The notes beneath the pieces were generated by a model. That model searched no databases and was not told the DNA's origin. It saw only the letters and a list, made by a program, of their open reading frames with translations. Positions 16,359 through 22,195 of a stretch of 32,951 bases of DNA are shown piece after piece. Origin of the DNA: CAYVXE01 sp964455375 (GTDB lineage Bacteria; Zhuqueibacterota; Zhuqueibacteria; Oceanimicrobiales; Oceanimicrobiaceae); NCBI GenBank assembly GCA_964455375.1, contig CAYVXE010000040.1:1-32951 (forward strand), in the 5' to 3' direction. The position numbers and the translations under genes were made by a program. Positions within the stretch are counted from its first letter, which is position 1. The number at the start of each line of letters is the position of its first letter.

Positions 16359-17411
16359 TTAACTTTTTGACGCCTCAAACCATTTCGCCATAACTTCCTC
16401 AGCAGGCTTGTTTTGCGGCGTAAAATCCTTTTTCTTTACCGACCTGTTTAGACCCGGAAACCATTTCCAGAAATAAACCCCGGCAAACCATTTTTTTTGC
16501 CAGAAAACCTGGAAAAAGGCTTCGTAGCAATTGGCCTGCGCTATTAAGTCTGTTTCACTTGAGGTGCCGATAAAACGCCCTGGCCATTCCCATGGACGGG
16601 CTGCCGTATCTTTTATACTTTTATAACCAATTTCAGTAAAAATCACCGGTTTATTAAATTTCTTACTTACTTTTTCAATCGCATTTAAATAAGGCTGCCA
16701 ACTTTTTTTCAATTCGTCGATAGAAGGATTCTCTTTTTCAGTAAGGGGAAAATAACCCTGAATGCCAATATAGTCCAAAGCATCCCAAAATTTTATTTCC
16801 TCAAATTCCTTGTACCAGTTCGCTGAATACGTCAACTCACCGTGGTACACCTTACGAACCGTTGCAATAACATCCCTCCAATCCTGCTCTCTTTGTATGG
16901 CAGTGACGTATAATTCAGTCCCGATTGCCAGTGCTTCGATGTGATTTTCTTCAGCAAGTTTTGCATAATGGAAAATAAATTTTTTATAGCTTGCAAACCA
17001 ACGTTGCCAATTTGCCTCATTATCCATGGCAATTTCTCCACGCCATTTCCCGTTTTCACTGTATTGCAACCAGATGTGCGGCTTGAGTAGCGTTTTGATA
17101 CCGGCAGCTTTCGCCAATTCAGTCGTCGCTTTGAGACCAAGATCTTTCTCACCCCAGAAAACGAATCCATCTGTTACTAATTTTACGTTAGGTGAACGGA
17201 CCTTTTTCTGCCAGCCAAATGGTGTTTGCACAATCCAGTTGACGTGATTCTTTACTAAAGGGTCGAAGTCTTTTGCAGAAACGGGTTTTGGTCCGGCCAC
17301 CCAGCTCACTCCACGATGCTTCAAAAGCAACTTATTTGAAAAAAGCTGATGATTTAACAAAACGCCTAAAACGAAACATGACATTAATACAATGATTGTT
17401 TTTTTGATCAT
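16359..17411 (-). CDS. Secreted glycosidase-like TIM-barrel protein, GH113-like
   Basis: A 350-residue exported protein resembling glycoside hydrolase family 113 (beta-mannanase type). An N-terminal hydrophobic segment (residues ~3-20) acts as signal peptide or anchor. The barrel then runs through GVSWV, HVNWIVQTPFGWQ, GIKTLLKPHIWL, EALAIGTELY (probable acid/base E166), LDYIGIQGYFPL and PVIFTEIGYKS (probable nucleophile E260), and ends with GVYFWKWFPG. The two glutamates sit on strands 4 and 7 as in clan GH-A, so activity is expected, presumably on a mannan or related glycan. The ATG at 17411 gives a clean signal peptide; an in-frame start 45 bases upstream would add a charged tail ahead of it. 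It stands alone, with no polysaccharide-utilisation genes next to it. Confidence 0.83.
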   Translation of the reverse strand: MIKKTIIVLMSCFVLGVLLNHQLFSNKLLLKHRGVSWVAGPKPVSAKDFDPLVKNHVNWIVQTPFGWQKKVRSPNVKLVTDGFVFWGEKDLGLKATTELAKAAGIKTLLKPHIWLQYSENGKWRGEIAMDNEANWQRWFASYKKFIFHYAKLAEENHIEALAIGTELYVTAIQREQDWRDVIATVRKVYHGELTYSANWYKEFEEIKFWDALDYIGIQGYFPLTEKENPSIDELKKSWQPYLNAIEKVSKKFNKPVIFTEIGYKSIKDTAARPWEWPGRFIGTSSETDLIAQANCYEAFFQVFWQKKWFAGVYFWKWFPGLNRSVKKKDFTPQNKPAEEVMAKWFEASKS

Positions 17412-17740
17412 GCGAAGTCCATTTTGCTGTTGATAATTTTTATAAATCCTAAACACAATTTTGTCGTGTCGAATTCCGACCGGTTAGATACAATTTTTTA
17501 ATTTCATGATTTTCAAACATTAATGTACGAAAAGATATGTTTTTGAAAAACCGGACATGCTAAATGCTGAAACCCCTACCCACTTCCGTATTAAGTTCAC
17601 ATATTTTTAAATTATTAAAATGTGTACGGATTGAATGAACGTTAGTTGCACCGTTAAACCATTACAAAAAAATTCAGCCGTTGCGCGCTTATTTTAGATT
17701 CAATTATCCTGAAAATTCATACCATCAAAATGTGAAATCG

Positions 17741-17971
17741 CTATTTCACAATTAATTTCTTTAGTAATTCCGGCAAATCATTATTACGAATGTTATTCAC
17801 GTCAGATGAAACAGGAAAATAGTTCTTTGCTTCTGCTGGGCAGGGTTGAATTAAATCGAAAAGAAGTTTCATATCGGTAACCGTTTTATCAAGCCGGATT
17901 TCTTCTTTTACCTTTGTCAAAACAAACGGCATGCACGGATGAACCTTGCCCACTGTTTTATTTGCAGGCAA
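17741..17971 (-). CDS. Weak small hypothetical ORF
   Basis: A 76-codon frame, PANKTVGKVHPCMPFVLTK at the start and LPELLKKLIVK at the end, in a region otherwise without genes. It begins at TTG, has no ribosome site and has no recognisable domain, signal or membrane segment. The composition is protein-like in part (charged, with two Cys-Pro pairs). It could be a remnant of a longer gene or chance. Confidence 0.22.
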   Translation of the reverse strand: MPANKTVGKVHPCMPFVLTKVKEEIRLDKTVTDMKLLFDLIQPCPAEAKNYFPVSSDVNNIRNNDLPELLKKLIVK

Positions 17972-18026
17972 AGGAATGATTGAAGCAGCAAATAATTAAT
18001 TTAGACAAAACCTCGACAAAATTCGT

Positions 18027-18055
18027 TTGGATATAACAATAATTTTACCTATTTT
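18027..18055 (+). promoter_or_regulatory. Putative sigma70-type promoter for the isochorismatase-like gene
   Basis: TTGGAT (18027-18032), 17 bases, then TATTTT (18050-18055), about 50 bases before the TTG start. The match to consensus is moderate. The same 17-base spacing is found in the two other promoters called here. Confidence 0.35.
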
Positions 18056-18105
18056 TATTTCACCTTCGCATGACCATTCTTTAACTCATTCGGAAAGAGG
18101 GCATT

Positions 18106-18663
18106 TTGACAAGACATCCTCAGATTTTAGATAGAAATAACAGTGTGCTCCTGATTGTAGATGTTCAGAAAAAAATTAATGCCGTCCAAATGCAAGGTGA
18201 GTTGGTGATAGGCAGCATCCTGAAATTGATTCAAACCTGTAAAATATTAAATATTCCCATTTTAATAACAGAACAGTATCCCAAAGGTCTCGGCCCCACA
18301 GAACCTAAAATACTGGATGCTCTTAAAGATTTAAACATCGTTCAGAAAATGTCCTTCAGTTGTTGCGGCTCTGACCAATGGATGAACCAGCTCCGGGATT
18401 TAAACCGCAAGCAAATCGTTCTTACGGGGATTGAAACGCATGTTTGTGTGCAACAGACTGCTTTGGATTTGTTGGAGATGGGATTCCAGGTTCATCTTCC
18501 CAAAGACGCTGTATCATCGCGTAAGCGCCTGGACTATGAAACATCTTTACAACGAATGAGTCTTGCAGGAGCCATTCTGACAACCATTGAATCCGTATTA
18601 TTTGAACTTTTAGAGGAAGCCGGAACACCGGAATTTAAGCAGATTTCAAATTTGATAAAATAG
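18106..18663 (+). CDS. Isochorismatase-fold cysteine hydrolase (YcaC-like)
   Basis: A 185-residue cytoplasmic hydrolase of the isochorismatase superfamily, which cleaves amides or vinyl ethers through a Cys-Asp-Lys triad. The triad is visible: D19 in LLIVDVQ, K81 in IVQKMSFSC and C114 in LTGIETHVCVQQT, with the cis-peptide motif just before the cysteine. PILITEQYPKGLGPT and the KDAVSSR stretch are typical of the YcaC/nicotinamidase-like branch with unknown substrate. The start is TTG, chosen because AAAGAGG lies about 6 bases upstream and no ATG fits; residues from MTRHPQILDR on match family N-termini. The gene stands alone with its own promoter candidate; the next gene has a separate promoter. 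Confidence 0.92.
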   Translation: MTRHPQILDRNNSVLLIVDVQKKINAVQMQGELVIGSILKLIQTCKILNIPILITEQYPKGLGPTEPKILDALKDLNIVQKMSFSCCGSDQWMNQLRDLNRKQIVLTGIETHVCVQQTALDLLEMGFQVHLPKDAVSSRKRLDYETSLQRMSLAGAILTTIESVLFELLEEAGTPEFKQISNLIK

Positions 18664-18706
18664 CAGGCAGCTTTGACAACAAGTTACAATCCTTTAAAGT
18701 TTTTGC

Positions 18707-18747
18707 TTGATTTAAAGCCAATTATTTATTATATTCTTCACGTGAAG
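18707..18747 (+). promoter_or_regulatory. Promoter with overlapping perfect palindrome (candidate operator)
   Basis: TTGATT (18707-18712), exactly 17 bases, TATATT (18730-18735): a good sigma70-like pair. It is followed directly by CTTCACGTGAAG (18736-18747), a perfect 12-bp palindrome lying across the expected transcription start. A dimeric repressor bound there would block the promoter. It would control the small gene at 18867 through a leader of about 125 bases. The site is inferred from symmetry; no regulator is identified. Confidence 0.5.
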
Positions 18748-18866
18748 TTGAATGATGAAAATCACTCACGACTAGTGCTTCAAACCCTTGCAATTCTATA
18801 CAAAACTATCCCCACCTTGAATAAGATGTCTGGACATAACTCTTCAACTTTTTTAAGAGGACTCAT

Positions 18867-19193
18867 ATGGAGATAAAAAGTAATCAAGTTACAGAACGTA
18901 AACTCATCGTGTCTGTAATATTAAGGGCAGTTAAAGATTACATTGACGGAAATAATCCTCATAAAATTCACCGCCTTAAGGAGAAGGGACAGGATCATGA
19001 ACTAAGTCAATTAGAAAAAAATTTCCGAAGTGCAAAATTTTGGATTTATGAAGAAAGAAATGCCGATTATATCTTTTCATTTGAAAAGTGCTGTGAAATT
19101 ATTTCTATCAGCCCGGAACGAATCCGCCGGGGCTTAAAACAACTTATTCAAACAAATTACGCATCAAAAAACGAAGTCAGTACGGCCGCGTAA
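18867..19193 (+). CDS. Small conserved-looking protein of unknown function
   Basis: A 108-residue soluble, highly charged protein. An excellent ribosome site (AAGAGG, 6 bases before ATG) supports real translation. The centre and end (residues ~45-95: RSAKFWIYEERNADYIFSF, then EKCCEIISISPERIRRGLKQ) resemble a family of small uncharacterised proteins seen in Deltaproteobacteria and other phyla, which share a W-I ... FSFE-x-x-C-E ... I-x-P-x-x-[IL]-R-x-G-L pattern (from memory, not searched). The C-terminal part may be a small helix-turn-helix-like unit. There is no signal peptide. It is preceded by its own promoter with a palindrome. Function is not known; a DNA-binding or regulatory role is a guess from size, charge and fold pattern. 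Confidence 0.75.
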   Translation: MEIKSNQVTERKLIVSVILRAVKDYIDGNNPHKIHRLKEKGQDHELSQLEKNFRSAKFWIYEERNADYIFSFEKCCEIISISPERIRRGLKQLIQTNYASKNEVSTAA

Positions 19194-19218
19194 AAATTGT
19201 TTAGCAATTGAATTTTTT

Positions 19219-19363
19219 ACCTAACGCGACGGTCGAAAAAGTCGAATTTAAATAAATCTTAATGTTGATCGTTATCAAACCTTGATTAAAAAACAATGAG
19301 GGTACAGCCTTGACTTCGCTCAGGCTGAAGCAGGAACCTGCTTTTTCGACAGTCGCGGCAGGT
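19219..19363. mobile_element. MITE-like element with inverted ends and a dispersed repeat inside
   Basis: The left end (ACCTAACGCGACGGTCGAAA..., 19219-19241) and the inverted right end (19341-19363, complement ACCTGCCGCGACTGTCGAAA...) match at 20 of 23 positions. Between them, from about 19290 to 19335, is a copy of the repeat also found at 31570-31612: AAACAATG, then GTACAGCCTTGACTTCGCTC and GGCTGAAG. It is non-coding, about 145 bases, and lies between the small gene and amrS. Together with copies A and B/C it shows one repeat family spread across intergenic sites. Confidence 0.65.
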
Positions 19364-19397
19364 AATTAACCAAAAACTTAATAGTTTTCATAAAAGG

Positions 19398-19437
19398 TGT
19401 CATTTCTTATCCGGCTTGCTGCCGAGGGAAAATGACA
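19398..19437. repeat. 40-base REP-like hairpin upstream of amrS
   Basis: Outer stem TGTCATTT (19398-19405) pairs with AAATGACA (19430-19437), and an inner stem CGGC-TTGCT-GCCG (19412-19424) lies between. The GTCATT ... AATGAC layout is that of REP-type extragenic palindromes. There is no T-run after it on either strand, so it is not a clear terminator. It is about 70 bases upstream of the amrS ATG and would sit in its leader. Confidence 0.5.
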
Positions 19438-19508
19438 AAGCAGAAAAAACGATTTCGGTAAATCACTAACTATCCATTTCTTCTACTCTCTTCGGATGCT
19501 CAAGAAGC

Positions 19509-20561
19509 ATGGACGAAACTAACTCTTTAAAACAGTTGTTGGAATCCTACACCACGGAGGGAGAGCTTTATAAAGTCAAAGACAATCAAAACGTAATTTG
19601 TTATGCATGCGGACATCGATGTTACATTAAAAATGGCCGCAGCGGTATCTGCAAAGTTCGCTACAACCAAAATGGTCACCTCCGGGTTCCTGCCAATTAT
19701 GCTGCCGGTATTCAGTGTGACCCCATCGAAAAGAAACCATTCTACCATGTTTATCCGGGCACCCCTGCCGTTACATTCGGCATGCTCGGTTGCGACTACC
19801 ACTGTCCGTTTTGTCAAAACTGGATCACATCACAAGCACTGCGTGACCCCAGTGCCACTGGCGGAATCCGGGAAATCACCCCGATTGACTTAGTCGTCAT
19901 GGCAAAGAAACAGCGCGCCAAGGCCATCATTAGCAGTTATAATGAACCGCTGATTACCAGCGAATGGGCCGTAACAATCTTTAAAGAAGCTAAAAGGGAG
20001 GGGTTGCTTACCGGTTACGTATCCAACGGTAATGCCACACCGGAAGTGCTGGATTACCTGCGCCCTCACACAGATTGCTACAAAGTCGACTTAAAGTCTT
20101 TTGATGATGCGTCTTATCGAAAAATGGGAGGAACCCTGAAAAATGTCCTCGATACCATTAAAATGGTGCATGAAAGAGATTTTTGGACAGAAATCGTCAC
20201 CCTAATTATTCCCGGATTCAATGATTCAGATTCCGAACTGTGTGACATAGCAAATTTTATCGCAGATATCTCGCCCGACATACCATGGCACGTCACCGCC
20301 TTTCACCGGGATTATAAAATGACAGACCCCGACAACACACCTGCAGAAACATTGTTGAGAGCTGTTGAACATGGACGTGAGGCCGGGTTACATTTTGTTT
20401 ATGCCGGCAACCTTCCAGGTCAAGTGGGTTCTATGGAAAACACCGTTTGCTGGAATTGTCAAACTGTCTTAGTAGAAAGAGTGGGCTACCACATTACAAA
20501 AAATATCATTAAAAAGGGGGCCTGCCCTGAATGCGGAAATCCTGTTCCCGGTATTTGGTAA
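19509..20561 (+). CDS. amrS: AmmeMemoRadiSam system radical SAM enzyme
   Basis: A 350-residue radical S-adenosylmethionine enzyme of the PflA-like branch called the AmmeMemoRadiSam radical SAM protein, which normally accompanies AMMECR1 and Memo homologues. Three cysteine sets are visible. An N-terminal set is C31, C34, C38 and C48 (CYACGHRC...GIC). The radical SAM cluster is C95-x3-C99-x2-C102 (CDYHCPFC). A C-terminal pair of CxxC motifs is C314/C317 and C339/C342. SSYNEPLIT (around 140-150) is the SAM-binding segment. The reaction is not established for this family; recent work on relatives suggests modification of small molecules or proteins, but I do not rely on it. AMMECR1 and Memo genes are not in the window. 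The next gene begins 35 bases downstream on the same strand. The ATG has a weak AAGAAG upstream. Confidence 0.93.
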   Translation: MDETNSLKQLLESYTTEGELYKVKDNQNVICYACGHRCYIKNGRSGICKVRYNQNGHLRVPANYAAGIQCDPIEKKPFYHVYPGTPAVTFGMLGCDYHCPFCQNWITSQALRDPSATGGIREITPIDLVVMAKKQRAKAIISSYNEPLITSEWAVTIFKEAKREGLLTGYVSNGNATPEVLDYLRPHTDCYKVDLKSFDDASYRKMGGTLKNVLDTIKMVHERDFWTEIVTLIIPGFNDSDSELCDIANFIADISPDIPWHVTAFHRDYKMTDPDNTPAETLLRAVEHGREAGLHFVYAGNLPGQVGSMENTVCWNCQTVLVERVGYHITKNIIKKGACPECGNPVPGIW

Positions 20562-20596
20562 TCCGTAAAGATAAAAATAAAGGAAGGAAGCTGGCC

Positions 20597-22129
20597 TTGT
20601 TTCAATCGAAAGCCGTTAAATCGCTGTCGCATCTTACCTCGGTTCTCATATTGACCGCGTTGGCTGTCTCAAGCTGTGTGTCCCCCGAAACAGACGGATT
20701 AATCGATGGCGCCATTTCAATGGCAACCATCAAGGCGCATATACAAAAGCTTTCCAATGACAGTATCCAAACTTCCGGGACAAAAAAGAATATAGCAAAA
20801 TACATCGAAAGCCAATTTCGGTCTGCCGGACTGAAACCCGCAGTTGGTGGTTCGTCTTATTTTCAAACCGTTCCGTTAACAGGAATAACGTCCATCACTT
20901 CTTTGTTTTTTCGTGGCTCCGGCCATTTTTGGAAAATGGCCGCGGGGGTAGATTTCGCCGGTTGGTCACAACTCCCCCAAAAGAATATTTTACTCAGAAA
21001 CAAACCGGTCATTTTTTTGGGGTTTGGAATCGACGCGCCGGAATACAATTGGAGCGATTACAAAAACATCGACGTTAGCGGAAAAATATTGATGATTCTG
21101 GTCGACGAACCGCAAAGTACCGACACAACTTTTTTTAACGGCAAAGAACCGACCTACTATGGACGATGTACCTACAAATTTGCTGAGGCAGCCCGAAAAG
21201 GCGCGGTTGCTGTATTTTTAATTCGTTCTCTGCCAAACAAAAGTACACAAGAAACATTTGTACTTAAAAACTTAGACAACCATCCAGGTTTGAAATTCCA
21301 GGGCTTCATTAGCGTCGAAAAAACCACTGAGTTGTTTAATGGTGTTGGTTTAAATCTCGACCGGCTTATTTCAAAAGCTTACTCATCGGGTTTCATACCG
21401 GTTGAACTTCCGTTATTTGCTACAGTTTCCGTGCAAAATGAAACCCGATATTTGTCTGTACAAAATATCATTGGTAAGGTATGCGGCTCACGCTCAGATT
21501 CAGACGGAGAATGTCTAATCTACACGAGTCTTTATGAGGATTCCGAAAGAGTTGGCGCTGAAACGAATGGCCGTGCTCTCAATGAAATATTTAACCCCGC
21601 ATCCGGCACAGCGATACTTTTGGAAATAGCCCGCGCAATGGCCAACAGTCCGGTTCAACCGGAGCGAACAATTGTTTTTGCGGCCATCGCAGCAAAGAAA
21701 AACGGCTTGCCTGGTTCTGAGTATCTCATTAAACATCCAGCTGTACCTGTATCCCGGATTATAGCCGCTATCAATGTTGCTGTTCCAGAGGTTCTAGGTG
21801 AAACTTTGAAATTCAGGTCTTATGGCTTTTCACCAGCCAGCTTCCGTGGTGTTTTCTCAGACATCAGGAAACTTCTGCCACTAAAAATTATTCACAATCC
21901 AACAACCATACAAAATTTGTATTTACGTCCGGATCAAAACAATTTTATAAATGCAGGGATTTCCACCGTATTTTTTACAGAAAGCTACCGGACAGAAAAG
22001 GGAATCTATCCTGAATTTAAGCTACACAGTACAACGAAATTGGCAACTGCACTATTCAAAGCCGGATTGCGCATGGCAAATGAGAAGGCAAAAAACGGTT
22101 TGGTTCAAAAGAACCGTTTCAATAACTAA
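20597..22129 (+). CDS. M28-family lipoprotein with degenerate active site (probable pseudo-aminopeptidase)
   Basis: A 510-residue exported protein of the secreted M28 aminopeptidase type with inserted PA domain. The TTG start at 20597 is preferred: AGGAAGGAAG lies 6 bases upstream, it avoids overlap with amrS, and it gives a lipoprotein signal peptide with lipobox VSSC (Cys27). Residues ~135-210 are the PA domain (FLGFGIDAPEYNWSDYKNIDV, TYYGRCTYKFAEAARKGA). The peptidase core follows (about 305-490), but every recognisable zinc ligand is replaced. The HxDH motif reads LYED (L312, E314, D315), the bridging Asp is N333 in EIFNPASG, the EE pair is KK (K367, K368 in AAKKNGLPGSEY), and the INMDM aspartate is A395. 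The surrounding framework (NPASGTAILLEIAR, LPGSEYL) is well kept. The frame is intact over 1.5 kb, so it is a conserved inactive homologue rather than a decaying gene. It probably acts as an envelope binding protein. Confidence 0.87.
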   Translation: MFQSKAVKSLSHLTSVLILTALAVSSCVSPETDGLIDGAISMATIKAHIQKLSNDSIQTSGTKKNIAKYIESQFRSAGLKPAVGGSSYFQTVPLTGITSITSLFFRGSGHFWKMAAGVDFAGWSQLPQKNILLRNKPVIFLGFGIDAPEYNWSDYKNIDVSGKILMILVDEPQSTDTTFFNGKEPTYYGRCTYKFAEAARKGAVAVFLIRSLPNKSTQETFVLKNLDNHPGLKFQGFISVEKTTELFNGVGLNLDRLISKAYSSGFIPVELPLFATVSVQNETRYLSVQNIIGKVCGSRSDSDGECLIYTSLYEDSERVGAETNGRALNEIFNPASGTAILLEIARAMANSPVQPERTIVFAAIAAKKNGLPGSEYLIKHPAVPVSRIIAAINVAVPEVLGETLKFRSYGFSPASFRGVFSDIRKLLPLKIIHNPTTIQNLYLRPDQNNFINAGISTVFFTESYRTEKGIYPEFKLHSTTKLATALFKAGLRMANEKAKNGLVQKNRFNN

Positions 22130-22195
22130 TTTCCGATCTTCACTTCAATCGGCTCAAATGAAGTGAAATTCATGCACTCGGGAAAGAACCACAAC

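Larger units (their letters stand above)
17412..18105. other. AT-rich divergent intergenic region
   Basis: About 690 bases separating the minus-strand glycosidase and the plus-strand isochorismatase-like gene. It must hold both promoters. It contains an AT-rich imperfect hairpin (CACAT ... ATGTG, near 17598-17624), one weak minus-strand reading frame listed separately, and a plausible plus-strand promoter at 18027-18055. Otherwise I see nothing. Confidence 0.5.

Noticed and set aside
18673..18876. 67-codon plus-strand frame after the isochorismatase-like gene
   Set aside because: It spans the promoter, palindrome and ribosome site of the next gene and has no ribosome site of its own.
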